DNA of 48,548 nucleotides, taken from assembly GCA_015069385.1 (NCBI GenBank), contig SVIS01000010.1, positions 1 to 48,548 on the forward strand, written 5' to 3'. Position 1 is the first letter of the stretch. Each line of letters opens with the position of its first letter. The notes under the pieces are model-generated. The model searched no databases and had not been told where the DNA came from. It worked only from the letters and a program-made list of their open reading frames with translations. The DNA comes from Clostridiales bacterium (GTDB lineage: Bacteria; Bacillota; Clostridia; Christensenellales; UBA1242). The position numbers were made by a program, and so were the translations under genes. Shown here piece by piece: positions 14,750 through 24,422 of the stretch.

Positions 14750-17447
14750 ATTTTTTTATTTTTACTAACTTTTTATTATCTAATTTTCTTAATATAATTT
14801 TATATATTTCCCCCACAATTAAAGACACAAGTGAAAGGGCTAGTAATGCAAACAACATACTATAAGATACCGTTGTTAGTTCAAGCAGTGCGCTAAGTGC
14901 TTCTACTTCCATAAATAGTATTTGAAGCCCTATAGAGCCCAACACTGCAACAGCAAAAAACCAGTTTGATGTATATGACATTTTAAATATAGAAAGTTTT
15001 TCGCTACGGCAATTTAATGCATGTGCATTTTGTAAGAATACCATAAGCGCCATTGTTAAACTACGAGCGACAACTAAATCAAGGTTTAACACATTTATTA
15101 GAATCAACCAACTACCAAACACCAAAAGCCCAATTGTCGCACCCATTATTGAACACTGACTAACCATAGATTTTGTAAATAAAGACTCTTTTGTTGAGCG
15201 TGGTTTTTCGTTCATTATATTTGGTTCTGGTTTTTCAAGCGACAGCGACATATCTTGGAAGCCATCGGTTACGACATTTAGCCATAAAAGTTGAATAGGA
15301 AGAAGAGGTGTTCCTGCACCACAAATCATAGCAAGCACAAAGAACAAAACTTCGGCTATTGAACAAGATAGTAAAAAGTATGTTATTTTACGTATATTTG
15401 CATAAGCACATCTACCCTCTTTTACACCTTGAACAATTGATGAAAAGTTATCATCTAAAATTATCATATCGGCTGTTTCTTTAGAAACATCTGTTCCACT
15501 ACCCATGGCAATACCAATATGAGCAGACTTAATTGCTGGGCTATCGTTTACGCCATCACCAGTTACTGCAACAAACTCTCCTTGCCTTTTAAGCGAATCA
15601 ACTATATGAAGTTTATCTGTTGGCGTAACACGAGAAAATACTGTTTTACCTTTTACAAATTCATCAAACTGTTTGTCTCCAAGGGCAAACATTGCTTCTA
15701 CTTCTTTACCTGTTGCAACTTGTTGCATATCATTTGCAATATTAATATCTTTTGCAATAGATAGTGCAGTTAATGGGTGGTCACCCGTTATCATAATTAC
15801 TTTTATTCCGGCTTTATGACACTCTGCAATAGAGGCTTTTGTTTCTACTCTTACAGGGTCGATAAAACTTACTAAACCAATAAAAGTTAAATTTTTAATT
15901 GCTTGTTCATTTAAATTATCTTCAACTTCACCAACAGCCAAAGCAATTACTCTAAACCCACGCATAGCAAGTGATTCGTTTTGTTTTTCAATTTCTTGTT
16001 TATTTAACTTTACTTGTTTTCCATCAATAAGCATTTTAGATGAAAAATCTAATATTTTTTCTAAACTACCCTTAACGGTACAATATTTTTTATTATTATT
16101 TTCAAAAAAGACGGCGGAATATTTATTTTCTGACTCATACGGAACTTGTTTAATAACATTTAAATTGCTTGAATCTATAGACATTTTCATGCCCAACACT
16201 TTAAACGCTATATCAATTGAATCACCAAAATAGGTAAATTCATTATTTTCTTTTTTTATAAGAGCCTCATTATTAATATCTCCCATAAGTGCAAGGTTAT
16301 AAATTTGCTGAGTGTATGTTTTATCGTTACATTCTAAACTGCCATTATCGTTATAACCACTGCCAGAAATGCCAAACTCTTTACCACATGGAAGTGTAAC
16401 AAGTTTTGCCGTTTGTTCATTTAATGTTAACGTACCTGTTTTATCGGTTGCTATAACCGTGCAACTACCTAAACTTTCAACCGCATTTAAATGCTTTACA
16501 ACAACTTTATTTTTGCCCATTCTATTTGATGCAACAGTTAATGCCATGGTAACAGCAAGAGGAAGACCTTCAGGCATAGCAGAAACAGCCAGAGCAATTA
16601 CAACAAGTAAAATATCTTTAAATGGATTACCCTGTGCAAGCATAATTACGAAAATTAAAACCGCCACAGCAACAATTGCAATGCTTATTTGTTTTGAAAA
16701 TTTAGCAATTCGTATATTTAATGGGGATTTTTGATCTTTAACCTCATTCAAATTTGTAGAAATATTACCAATTTCGGTATTAAGCCCTGTTTCTACAACA
16801 ACGCATTTTGCTCTACCTGTAATTACAGAACTGCCAGAAAAAACCATACAAGTTCTATCGCCAAGCGATGCATTATCTTGAACTGGCTCTACATATTTTG
16901 TTGCGTTTATACTTTCACCAGTTAAAAGCGCTTCATCTACTGTAAAATTATTACATTCTATTATGCGCATATCTGCACTGATTTTATCGCCACTTTCTAG
17001 ATAAACAATATCACCAACAACAAGGTTTTTAGACTCTATTTCTACCTTTTGCCCATCACGCAACACTTTCGCTTTAACCTTAATCATATTAGAAAGAGAA
17101 CTAGCAACTCTTTCAGCACGTTTTTCTTGTACAGCACCTATAATTGCATCTATTAAGATAATTCCTAAAATTACAAAACCATCTAACAATTCGCCCACTA
17201 TAAATGAAAAAGTCATTGCAACAAGCAAAATTAAAATTATAGGATTTACAAACTCTTTTAAAAGCATTATTAATATAGATGTTGGTTTTTTATGAGGAAG
17301 TGTGTTTTCCCCATTTTTATTTAACCGTTCCTCAGCCTCGGCAGTAGTTAATCCCTTTTTATAAGTATTTGTTTTTTCTAGTGCATATTCAACCGACTTT
17401 GAATACCAACTTTCACGTTCTTTTTTTATTTGGTTATTATTTTTCAT
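14748..17447 (-). CDS. Ca2+-transporting P-type ATPase (P2 class)
   Basis: An 899-residue cation pump in the cytoplasmic membrane that expels Ca2+ using ATP. Domains in order: cation-ATPase N-terminal region (residues 10-60), M1-M2, actuator domain with TGES (176-179), M3-M4 with PEGLP (292-296, containing the M4 Ca2+ ligand Glu), phosphorylation motif DKTGT (335-339), nucleotide domain, TGDH, the hinge TGDGVNDSPA, and M5-M10. M6 has LNVVTDG, with the Asn and Asp ligands of the SERCA/PMR1-like site. Length is typical. It is a single-gene unit with its own terminator; Mn2+ transport is also possible. Confidence 0.92.
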   Translation of the reverse strand: MKNNNQIKKERESWYSKSVEYALEKTNTYKKGLTTAEAEERLNKNGENTLPHKKPTSILIMLLKEFVNPIILILLVAMTFSFIVGELLDGFVILGIILIDAIIGAVQEKRAERVASSLSNMIKVKAKVLRDGQKVEIESKNLVVGDIVYLESGDKISADMRIIECNNFTVDEALLTGESINATKYVEPVQDNASLGDRTCMVFSGSSVITGRAKCVVVETGLNTEIGNISTNLNEVKDQKSPLNIRIAKFSKQISIAIVAVAVLIFVIMLAQGNPFKDILLVVIALAVSAMPEGLPLAVTMALTVASNRMGKNKVVVKHLNAVESLGSCTVIATDKTGTLTLNEQTAKLVTLPCGKEFGISGSGYNDNGSLECNDKTYTQQIYNLALMGDINNEALIKKENNEFTYFGDSIDIAFKVLGMKMSIDSSNLNVIKQVPYESENKYSAVFFENNNKKYCTVKGSLEKILDFSSKMLIDGKQVKLNKQEIEKQNESLAMRGFRVIALAVGEVEDNLNEQAIKNLTFIGLVSFIDPVRVETKASIAECHKAGIKVIMITGDHPLTALSIAKDINIANDMQQVATGKEVEAMFALGDKQFDEFVKGKTVFSRVTPTDKLHIVDSLKRQGEFVAVTGDGVNDSPAIKSAHIGIAMGSGTDVSKETADMIILDDNFSSIVQGVKEGRCAYANIRKITYFLLSCSIAEVLFFVLAMICGAGTPLLPIQLLWLNVVTDGFQDMSLSLEKPEPNIMNEKPRSTKESLFTKSMVSQCSIMGATIGLLVFGSWLILINVLNLDLVVARSLTMALMVFLQNAHALNCRSEKLSIFKMSYTSNWFFAVAVLGSIGLQILFMEVEALSALLELTTVSYSMLFALLALSLVSLIVGEIYKIILRKLDNKKLVKIKK

Positions 17448-17569
17448 GTTTTTCCTTTTTTAATATCTTATTTAGTATAGCAAAAAAAACACAACTTACA
17501 AAGTTTTCATCTATAATTTTCTAAATATTTTAGCAACAAATAATTTATTTTTGTTTATTAAACAACCTT

Positions 17570-18064
17570 TTATATTTTAATATCAGCTTTACAAAGTTTT
17601 TTCATTTGCAAAAATTTTTGTTTTAATTTTGGTCTTTGAAGAAAAAATGCATCTACCGACTCCCACACAAATACCCATGCCGTTATTTCTAATATTGTTT
17701 CAATATAAAAATTACTATATTCATAATTATGAATAGTACCCATAAAAAAGAATGTAATTATACCTAAATAAAACATAATAAGTATAAAAAAATTAAGGTT
17801 TTTAATTTCCTCTTTAATTATATTAGATTCTTGAATAAACTGATTATTTAACGCAGTTTCAATTTCACTTTTGGCTATTTTCTGATTCATATTAAAGTGC
17901 AATTTTAAAGTTTGTTTGCTGTTAATTTTATATGTTTTAAATAATAAATAATTAGCAAAATCTTTGTTTAATTTTATATTATCATCATAATCACGTTGCA
18001 ATATTTCTTGTGTAGTTGTTGCCGTTACTTTTACTACGTATTCGTTTGATTTATTTTTTTGCAT
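17570..18064 (-). CDS. Hypothetical two-TM membrane protein
   Basis: A 164-residue protein. Residues 1-85 are hydrophilic, with a short beta start (EYVVKVTATTT) and helical text. Two membrane segments follow at about 90-112 and 122-138, then WESVDAFFLQRPKLKQKFLQMKKL, an amphipathic tail on the cytoplasmic side. The AWVFVWESVDAFFLQR stretch looks like a conserved signature in uncharacterised Bacillota proteins, but no function is known to me. The ATG at 18064 has only a weak upstream purine stretch. It is a single gene between the Ca2+ ATPase and tetR. Confidence 0.7.
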   Translation of the reverse strand: MQKNKSNEYVVKVTATTTQEILQRDYDDNIKLNKDFANYLLFKTYKINSKQTLKLHFNMNQKIAKSEIETALNNQFIQESNIIKEEIKNLNFFILIMFYLGIITFFFMGTIHNYEYSNFYIETILEITAWVFVWESVDAFFLQRPKLKQKFLQMKKLCKADIKI

Positions 18065-18110
18065 AATTATATCCTTTATTTATTAAATGATATACAAGCA
18101 TAAAAATATG

Positions 18111-18138
18111 TTAAAAAGCAAGGCAAAATGCCTTGCTT
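18111..18138 (-). terminator. Terminator of tetR
   Basis: AAGCAAGGCA/TGCCTTGCTT arms (18116-18125, 18129-18138) with a minus-strand U5 run. Confidence 0.85.
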
Positions 18139-18192
18139 AGTTTTACAAAAATATCTATAAGTTTTTCTAAGTTATTCATTCCCAAATAATAC

Positions 18193-18744
18193 TTAATTAT
18201 TTTTATTAAAATCTAATCTTTTATAACAATACTTGGCCAATTGATTTGGACTTTCTTTCATTCCATTTCTAAGCCATTCTACTGCAACATTTTGTATTGC
18301 ACCATTCCAAATTAACCTTGAATACTTTGTTTCAACGTCCTCAATATTTGCCGGAGTTAAAATACTATTAACATAATCTAAATACACACTTGTAAAATCT
18401 GATGCCATCAGCAATTTGAATAACTCTGCATGTTCTTTTACAATATAAAAAAACTTTACATACCAATCTAACCCTGCTTTTTTGTTAAAAGGATTTCCTA
18501 ATTTTCTTAAAATAATATTTTTGTTAAAATCTTTAACTATTAACCTAAAAACATTCTCTTTTGTTCCAAAATTTTTATAAAAAGCATTTCTAGACACACC
18601 TGCCTTTATGCATATATCTGTAATAGTTATGCTATTATAACTTTTATATTTCATTAAAATAATTAATGCCTTTGTTATGCTTTCTAACGTTATATCATTT
18701 AATTCTTTATTTCTTTGCTTTAACGCTTGTGATATATGTTTCAT
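18193..18744 (-). CDS. TetR/AcrR-family regulator
   Basis: A 183-residue TetR-family repressor. The N-terminal HTH is ITDICIKAGVSRNAFYKNFGTKENVF (about residues 40-65), and the rest is a helical ligand-binding domain with a C-terminal WLRNGMKESPNQLAKY segment typical of the DhaS-like group. Shine-Dalgarno AAAGGAG precedes the ATG. It is divergent from a degV gene with an operator-like palindrome between them, so it probably controls that gene and itself. An acyl-CoA or fatty-acid signal is a reasonable guess from the partner but is not shown by sequence. Confidence 0.9.
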   Translation of the reverse strand: MKHISQALKQRNKELNDITLESITKALIILMKYKSYNSITITDICIKAGVSRNAFYKNFGTKENVFRLIVKDFNKNIILRKLGNPFNKKAGLDWYVKFFYIVKEHAELFKLLMASDFTSVYLDYVNSILTPANIEDVETKYSRLIWNGAIQNVAVEWLRNGMKESPNQLAKYCYKRLDFNKNN

Positions 18745-18827
18745 TACAAATTTCTCCTTTTTGTAACCACCGATAATTTTTAATTAAAATATTTTTGAAG
18801 TTAAACAATTTTATGTTATATTGTGTT

Positions 18828-18851
18828 GTGCGATTACAAATGTAATTACAC
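18828..18851. promoter_or_regulatory. TetR operator candidate
   Basis: An inverted repeat GTG-cg-ATTACA-aa-TGTAAT-ta-CAC: the inner 6+2+6 and the outer GTG/CAC are perfect, with one two-base mismatch. It is centred in the divergent tetR-degV region, where a TetR dimer would be expected. Confidence 0.7.
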
Positions 18852-18899
18852 ATATATTTTATTATTAAAACATACAATAAGTCAAATAAAGGAGCAATT

Positions 18900-19763
18900 A
18901 TGAAAGACTATTTATTATTTATGGATGTATCGGGAGATATTGATGCTAACTTAGCAAAAGAAAAAAATTTGAAACTTATTCCAATGGAATTTATTATTGA
19001 TGATGATATAGAAACTTACACAGCAGATGAAAATGGGCTTGATTTAGTTAAGTTTTACGAAAATATTAAAAATAAAAAAATAATCAAGACATCACAAATT
19101 AACCCTAATAACTATGAGGAATTTTTTAGACCATATATGCAGCAAGGTTATTCCGCATTATATTTATGCCTTTCGAGTGGACTTTCGGCTACATATCAGT
19201 CTTCTTTAAAAGCCGCAGAAAATTTAAAAAAAGAATTTCCTAATGTAGATTTAATTTCAATAGATACAATTTCTGCTACAGCCCCAATGGGATTATTAGC
19301 TGAACGAATGATAGCAAATAAAGAAAAAGGCTTGTCAATTGAAGAAAATGCTAAAGACTTAAATACAGCAAAATTAAAATTAAAAGCATTTGCAGTTGTT
19401 GATGATTTAAATGCCCTTAAACGTGGTGGAAGAATTAGTGCTGCTACTGCATTTTTTGGCTCCATGTTAAACATTAAACCAATTATTAAATTACAAGATG
19501 GAAAACTTGGTATGATTGCAAAACAAAAAGGCATCAAGGCTTGTTTAAACAAACTTGCTGAGTTATTTAAAGAAAATTATAATCCTTTAGAATCAAAAAC
19601 AGTATATATTACAGATGCTTGCGAAAATGAATATGCTGTAACTTTAGAAAACTTAATAAAACAAATTGCTCCTGATTGTGTAGTTAAAAGAAAATTACTT
19701 TCGCCAATAATTGGTGCGCATGTTGGTTCTGGCTCGGTTGTTATTGGCTTTTGGGGAAATTAA
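18900..19763 (+). CDS. DegV/FakB fatty-acid-binding protein, second copy
   Basis: A 287-residue DegV-family protein. MDVSGDIDANLAKEKNLKLIPMEF is the N-terminal strand/loop, CLSSGLSATYQSSL the fatty-acid/phosphate region, DTISATAPMGLL the next strand, DDLNALKRGGRISAATAFFGSMLNIKPI the interdomain motif, and SPIIGAHVGSGSVVIGF the C-terminal motif. It is clearly a paralogue of the protein at 3289-4176 but not a recent copy. Different FakBs often prefer different fatty acids. AAAGGAGC lies 6 nt before the ATG. It is divergent from tetR and single-gene, ending in a strong terminator. Confidence 0.9.
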   Translation: MKDYLLFMDVSGDIDANLAKEKNLKLIPMEFIIDDDIETYTADENGLDLVKFYENIKNKKIIKTSQINPNNYEEFFRPYMQQGYSALYLCLSSGLSATYQSSLKAAENLKKEFPNVDLISIDTISATAPMGLLAERMIANKEKGLSIEENAKDLNTAKLKLKAFAVVDDLNALKRGGRISAATAFFGSMLNIKPIIKLQDGKLGMIAKQKGIKACLNKLAELFKENYNPLESKTVYITDACENEYAVTLENLIKQIAPDCVVKRKLLSPIIGAHVGSGSVVIGFWGN

Positions 19764-19764
19764 T

Positions 19765-19794
19765 AAAAAAACCTCTAAAAATTAGAGGTTTTTT
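19765..19794. terminator. Bidirectional terminator
   Basis: AACCTCT/AGAGGTT arms (19770-19776, 19784-19790) with A and T runs. It overlaps the stop codon of the convergent gene. Confidence 0.85.
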
Positions 19795-21700
19795 CTTGAT
19801 AATTTGAAGAAATTGTTTTTGATATATCTGTATTTGACCTATCATAAATACTAATATTTTCACATTCTAAAATCACTTCTTGTTGTGTTGTAAATGGTTT
19901 TATTGCTTGTGCAAATGTTTCTTTACCATCTTTAAAGTATTTTACAAAGGTTGTTCCATCTGACAATGTATAAAATTTATCATCTTGTTCCGTTTGAGTT
20001 TTGGTCATATAACCCACTGCTCCTGTTTGATTTTCACCAAGATAAACCCTTTCGCAGACTTTTAAATTTTGTGCAACTATAGACTGTTTTTCTACCTCAA
20101 TTTTTTGATACCCATTTGCTGTTATTTTATAAAAGTTAATAGCACCGTTCGCACTTGTAATTAAATAATTATTACCATTATCTGCTTTTACAATTTTTAC
20201 ATCGTATACTTTTTTGTTTATATCACTATTCATTATTTGTTGTAAAGCAATATTATGTTCAAAATTATTGAGTAAATTTGTATTTGTAGAAATAAATTTT
20301 TGTTCTTTTACCAAGTTGGTATTTAAACAAATTTCTTGCAAAACATTAGAATTATTATCTAAAATAGCAATTTGGTTTGCATCTTTTGTTTTAAACATAA
20401 ACTTTATTGCTTGTTGTTTTTTATTTTTATCTATCAAAGAAATGGTATAAATTCCTTTTTTATCAACTTCTGCTTTAAATTCAAAATCTGAAAGCTGAAC
20501 TAAAACCCCAGTAGCATAATTTTGTGGTAATTTATTACTAGGTAATATTTCTACACCATTTACACAAATAATAAATCCATTTTGTGTCTTTTTTAAAGAA
20601 AAAACTGTATTTGGTATAGAAAATATTGTTTTTTCTAGATTGGTTTTTCTTTGCAATGTTTTTTCAAGCAAAAGTCTAAATTTTTGTTTTTCAATTAAAG
20701 TTAAATTTGGTTGCGAGTTTGCTACCGCATCTAACACTAAAGAAATTTCAGTTTTATAACGCTGAGCATGCTCTGCATTTGCAGTTAATGTTGGACATTG
20801 AGTAATTATAGTGTTAGCAATATTTAAAACTTGTTCAATTGAATATTCTTTTGGATTTTGTTTAATATTTTGCAAAATTGACTTACAAATTATGTCTTGT
20901 GCATGTAAATAATCTTCATCATGCATATAATCAATTTTTGCATTTTGCTCATATTTTGTTTGAAACTTTTCGCAATAATCATTAAATTTAATAAAATTTT
21001 GCCTACCAAGTATTTTAACATAATTTGGTAAATCTCCACGCAAAAAATCTTTAAAATTTACTTTAGTTCCAGTTAATGCATTCAAAAATTTAATTAATGA
21101 AGTTTGTGGCACATAAGAATGATAACTCTCTTCTTGAGTATAAATTTCTTGTTTAAAAAGTTCTGTTAATGCCTCACAAATAAAGCCACCATCTAAAGCA
21201 TCTCCAGCATCTAATGCTTCGACCTTTCTTTTGGTTACATTTCTTTTAAGACCTGATAGTTTTAAACCTCCGGTTGTTTGAGGCAATTGTGTTTCATAAA
21301 CATCACCATCTTTATTATATATTAAAACATATGGACCAATAGTTAAGGCATGAATAAATTCGTGACATAATACGCCTTCTGTTGTTGTGCCATGCCCAAG
21401 ATAGTCAGCACGTATACCAATTTTGCGTTTATTTCCAAAACGCATATGAACCCCAGCCCAGTTTCTTTTTTTTAAATTACCGTTATCAACGAAAAATTCA
21501 TAAAAACCAGGTTTTAACATATTGTCAATAATATGATCATAATCAACAAGGTTATATAAATTATTTTTAGTAAAATAATCATCTAACCTATACAACATTT
21601 TACACATGGCCGTTTTGTATGCAGTTTTTTGTTCTGGCGTACATTCAAAAGGTATATTATTTATTTTTGATATTAATCTTTGAAAAGGTGTATATTCCAT
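19775..21700 (-). CDS. Putative zinc metalloprotease-like protein (HExxH)
   Basis: A 641-residue protein I cannot assign to a named family. Residues 110-120 read VLCHEFIHALT, a HExxH zinc site (H113, E114, H117). A Glu-rich helix GGFICEALTELFKQE follows about 60 residues later and could give the third ligand (E176 or E180), as in gluzincins. GVLCHEFIHAL is preceded by GHGTTTEG. The C-terminal 280 residues are beta-rich with short repeats of K/N strands. There is no signal peptide or membrane segment, so it acts in the cytoplasm or is exported by an unusual route. No clear Shine-Dalgarno site precedes the ATG at 21700; AGTAG is the best nearby. It is a single gene between degV and a surface protein. 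Confidence 0.7.
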   Translation of the reverse strand: MEYTPFQRLISKINNIPFECTPEQKTAYKTAMCKMLYRLDDYFTKNNLYNLVDYDHIIDNMLKPGFYEFFVDNGNLKKRNWAGVHMRFGNKRKIGIRADYLGHGTTTEGVLCHEFIHALTIGPYVLIYNKDGDVYETQLPQTTGGLKLSGLKRNVTKRKVEALDAGDALDGGFICEALTELFKQEIYTQEESYHSYVPQTSLIKFLNALTGTKVNFKDFLRGDLPNYVKILGRQNFIKFNDYCEKFQTKYEQNAKIDYMHDEDYLHAQDIICKSILQNIKQNPKEYSIEQVLNIANTIITQCPTLTANAEHAQRYKTEISLVLDAVANSQPNLTLIEKQKFRLLLEKTLQRKTNLEKTIFSIPNTVFSLKKTQNGFIICVNGVEILPSNKLPQNYATGVLVQLSDFEFKAEVDKKGIYTISLIDKNKKQQAIKFMFKTKDANQIAILDNNSNVLQEICLNTNLVKEQKFISTNTNLLNNFEHNIALQQIMNSDINKKVYDVKIVKADNGNNYLITSANGAINFYKITANGYQKIEVEKQSIVAQNLKVCERVYLGENQTGAVGYMTKTQTEQDDKFYTLSDGTTFVKYFKDGKETFAQAIKPFTTQQEVILECENISIYDRSNTDISKTISSNYQEKTSNF

Positions 21701-21755
21701 ATGTTTACTACTCCCATTTATAAATATAATACAACATTTAAATCAACATTGCAAT

Positions 21756-21788
21756 ATAAAAAACTCAAAACTAACGTCTTGAGTTTTA
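21756..21788 (-). terminator. Terminator of the second surface protein gene
   Basis: AAAACTCAA/TTGAGTTTT arms (21760-21768, 21779-21787) followed on the minus strand by a U run. Confidence 0.8.
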
Positions 21789-21793
21789 TCAGT

Positions 21794-23158
21794 TTAAAAT
21801 GATAATTGAAAACCCGGTCTAATTCCACATAATTCAATTGTTATTTGAATATCATGCAAACACGATGAATAATAACTATTATAATTACTAATATCACTTA
21901 TAGAGCACCCTGCTTCTTGACCATCATCATAGATTGGTGTTCTTAGCCACCACATGTTTTCTCTTGATGTTCCAGTGATTGTTGGTGTAGAAATTTGTGC
22001 TGCATAACCATAAGTTTTATTTGTATTGCTAGCAAATTTATAACTTACATCACCCTCTTCTTCATAATATTCACAAGAAGTATTAACCAATAACGAATAT
22101 TCATTTATACTTAATGCCCATAATTTTTGATTTAGTGTATCAGCCGATTTTTTAACATCTGGAACATAATCTTCATTATAGTAGTTTTCACCCTCCAAAT
22201 TTCTTTTTGTAATTTGCTTATAAACTGCTGTGTTTGTAAATGAGTAAGTTGTTGACAGTTCATTAATTTCATTTTTTAGTAATGAATAATTATATTCCGC
22301 ATTCAACAAATCAGATTCCATTCCTTCATGAAATACACAACTTCCTAACATATATTCAGAAATAAAATAATAACTGCCACTAGTTGGAGTTTGAGAATTA
22401 AAATTAACATCTAATAAAGATTCATACACACCGCTTGCATTCTCTTTAGCGAAAGCATACCAACGAATAGGCTCACCATTGTACTCACCCATTTCTACAT
22501 ATAATTTATTTCGTATTAATTCGTTTGCATCTGTTGCTGTTGCTATTTTGTAAAATGGCGAAAAAGTTATCCCGCTTAAATTAAATGACACTTGCTTGCC
22601 TGTCCAACTTTCATAATCAGTATCTATTAGTCTTAATGCAAACTTTACAGTTGTTGACGAGTTTGCTCCTATCATTGTTTCATAACCATCAGTTAAAGTT
22701 GTATAATAACTTGCTGTTGTGCCATGGACTATTTCAATTCCGCTATCGGCTACTGTTGGCATTGGCACCTTCATTGTTGTTGGTTTTGTTGATATATTTG
22801 TTACTGTTATATTAAACACTATATCATATACCTTTGAGGTTACATTACCTGAGCCATCATCATATGCGCCATAGTAAAAATATATTTCGCCTAGATCTAA
22901 GGTTGTTGTTGTCCCTTGATTAGAGCCTTTTATTGTCTTTTCTACTATTCTTGTTGTTCTTTCTGAAGCAGTACCGTTATCGCAAGCAACAGCTATATCT
23001 TGCATTTGCACTTTTACTGTTACCATACCTTCATGCATTGTAAAACCTAGGTTGCCTGTGATATTTAAACTGGCAGTGGCTGCGGCATATATGCCTATTG
23101 CCATTACTCCAAAACACAAACAGAGGGCTATTAGTAAAAACCATTTCTTACTTTTCAT
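21794..23158 (-). CDS. Surface protein, SipW-like signal and C-terminal DUF6273-like domain
   Basis: A 454-residue exported protein. MKSKKWFLLIALCLCFGVMAIGIYAA is a SipW-like signal segment, followed by the family motif SLNITGNLGFTMHEG. A beta-rich middle (about 50-215) includes an YDIVFNITVTNISTKPTTM Ig-like strand pattern. From about 220 the C-terminal half has GEYNGEPIRWYAFAKE, SEYMLGSCVF, LWALSINEYSLL, MWWLRTP and CGIRPGFQLSF. The W-W-L-R-(S/T)-P and G-(I/V)-R-P-x-F/L signatures are those of DUF6273-like domains. The ATG at 23158 follows AAGGAG; 19 upstream in-frame codons would cross the promoter. Expression should come from the G9-spacer promoter at 23188-23215. No LPXTG. Confidence 0.85.
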   Translation of the reverse strand: MKSKKWFLLIALCLCFGVMAIGIYAAATASLNITGNLGFTMHEGMVTVKVQMQDIAVACDNGTASERTTRIVEKTIKGSNQGTTTTLDLGEIYFYYGAYDDGSGNVTSKVYDIVFNITVTNISTKPTTMKVPMPTVADSGIEIVHGTTASYYTTLTDGYETMIGANSSTTVKFALRLIDTDYESWTGKQVSFNLSGITFSPFYKIATATDANELIRNKLYVEMGEYNGEPIRWYAFAKENASGVYESLLDVNFNSQTPTSGSYYFISEYMLGSCVFHEGMESDLLNAEYNYSLLKNEINELSTTYSFTNTAVYKQITKRNLEGENYYNEDYVPDVKKSADTLNQKLWALSINEYSLLVNTSCEYYEEEGDVSYKFASNTNKTYGYAAQISTPTITGTSRENMWWLRTPIYDDGQEAGCSISDISNYNSYYSSCLHDIQITIELCGIRPGFQLSF

Positions 23159-23187
23159 TATTTTTCTCCTTTTTATGATATATTTGT

Positions 23188-23215
23188 ATTCTACCCCCCC
23201 CCAGTCAATTGTCAA
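23188..23215 (-). promoter_or_regulatory. G9-spacer promoter, copy 2 (putative phase-variable)
   Basis: TTGACA (23210-23215), 16-nt spacer with G9 (23194-23202), TAGAAT (23188-23193) on the minus strand; about 23 nt from the start site to the ATG. The core is identical to copies 1 and 3 except one spacer base. Confidence 0.8.
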
Positions 23216-23328
23216 GCGTTTTTTGTGATTTGTTATATTTATTTTTTTATAAATAAACAGTCACTCTGATTGTATTGTTCCTTGCATTCTTAAAAAAACT
23301 CTTTATATTCTTGTTCTTCTTGCGCTCT

Positions 23329-23360
23329 AAAAAAGCCACAGATTTATATCTATGGCTTTT
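23329..23360 (-). terminator. Terminator of the 23373 gene
   Basis: GCCACAGA/TCTATGGC arms (23335-23342, 23349-23356) with a minus-strand U6 run; one G-U pair. Confidence 0.8.
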
Positions 23361-23372
23361 ATTATTTATCAT

Positions 23373-24266
23373 TTAATTTTGTTTATTAACTTTTTTTAAA
23401 ATATAGCGACCTTTTGCAATCATAAGTACTGCAATTGTTATAATACACAGTGTTACTCCGCCACCAGTTAAGGCATTAAAAAGCCTTGGATTTACATCTT
23501 GCCCAAATGCTTGGAACATTGCTGTTTGCAACGAAAGAAGAGCCACTAACGCACTTGCTAAGTTTAAATTTTTTAATGATTGTACTGTTAAATCTTTATT
23601 TCTTCTCGCTTTTATCATATTGATTATTGCCATTGTTAATTTATAGAAGGTATATGTTGCCATTACATAAATCATAATTCCGGCATATTCAAAGCCTTGA
23701 TTTGCAATAACCATTTGAACTATTGCCGCAACCAAAGTAAAAGTAAGTGCTGTTAAAAACCAACCGCAATTTTTATATGACTTTACTTGGTCAATAAAAA
23801 ACTGCTCTTGGTTTTCTATTGATTTACGTTTATTATGCTTTGCAATTATTCCACCCTTAATTAAACTAAGCATAATATAATAAGTTGCCAAAGCCCCATA
23901 CCAAACGGAATGAGAAAGAATTGCAAAAACGGCAAGCATACATGCATATGCAGCATTTATTACAAAACCAATAAAAGAAGAAACTAGACTTCTAAAACCA
24001 AAATTTTGAATGTATTTTTTTGTATATTTATTTTTAAGTGCTAATTTTAAAAACCTTTGTTTAATTTTAGGCGCAAAGTACACTATTATATAAATTCCAT
24101 AACATAGCAATAAAAAAGCAATTACATAAATTGGATATACCCAAAAATTTTGTATACCCATAAAAGTTAAAGTCAATGTTAATGCAATAAATAAAAGTGT
24201 TGCTATACAAACAAGTATTGATAACCAAACTTTTGGTGTTTTTATAAATTGCCAAAATTTTTTCAT
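23373..24266 (-). CDS. Polytopic membrane protein
   Basis: A 297-residue integral membrane protein with about eight hydrophobic segments (roughly residues 13-33, 38-60, 90-112, 118-138, 168-188, 196-215, 240-258, 266-285). Basic loops (KHNKRKSIEN, KARRNKDL) suggest cytoplasmic faces by the positive-inside rule. I recognise no family motif. The ATG at 24266 is preferred over a TTG two codons earlier. There is no Shine-Dalgarno site, and a TATATT lies 8 nt upstream, so the transcript may be leaderless. It is a single gene, divergent from the iron-sulfur operon. Confidence 0.7.
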   Translation of the reverse strand: MKKFWQFIKTPKVWLSILVCIATLLFIALTLTLTFMGIQNFWVYPIYVIAFLLLCYGIYIIVYFAPKIKQRFLKLALKNKYTKKYIQNFGFRSLVSSFIGFVINAAYACMLAVFAILSHSVWYGALATYYIMLSLIKGGIIAKHNKRKSIENQEQFFIDQVKSYKNCGWFLTALTFTLVAAIVQMVIANQGFEYAGIMIYVMATYTFYKLTMAIINMIKARRNKDLTVQSLKNLNLASALVALLSLQTAMFQAFGQDVNPRLFNALTGGGVTLCIITIAVLMIAKGRYILKKVNKQN

Positions 24267-24371
24267 ATACAACTAATATAACACATTTATTTTTATTTCC
24301 GCATTAAAAAATGTAAAAATTTTAAATTTAAAAGTTTATAATAATTCATATAACATATTATATTATTTATT

Positions 24372-24399
24372 TTGATTAATTTTTAAAATTTGGTAAAAT
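24372..24399 (+). promoter_or_regulatory. Promoter of the iron-sulfur/dtd operon
   Basis: TTGATT (24372-24377), 16-nt spacer, TAAAAT (24394-24399), followed by AGGAG and the ATG at 24423. Confidence 0.65.
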
Positions 24400-24422
24400 A
24401 TAAAGCATTAGGAGCAAATTAT

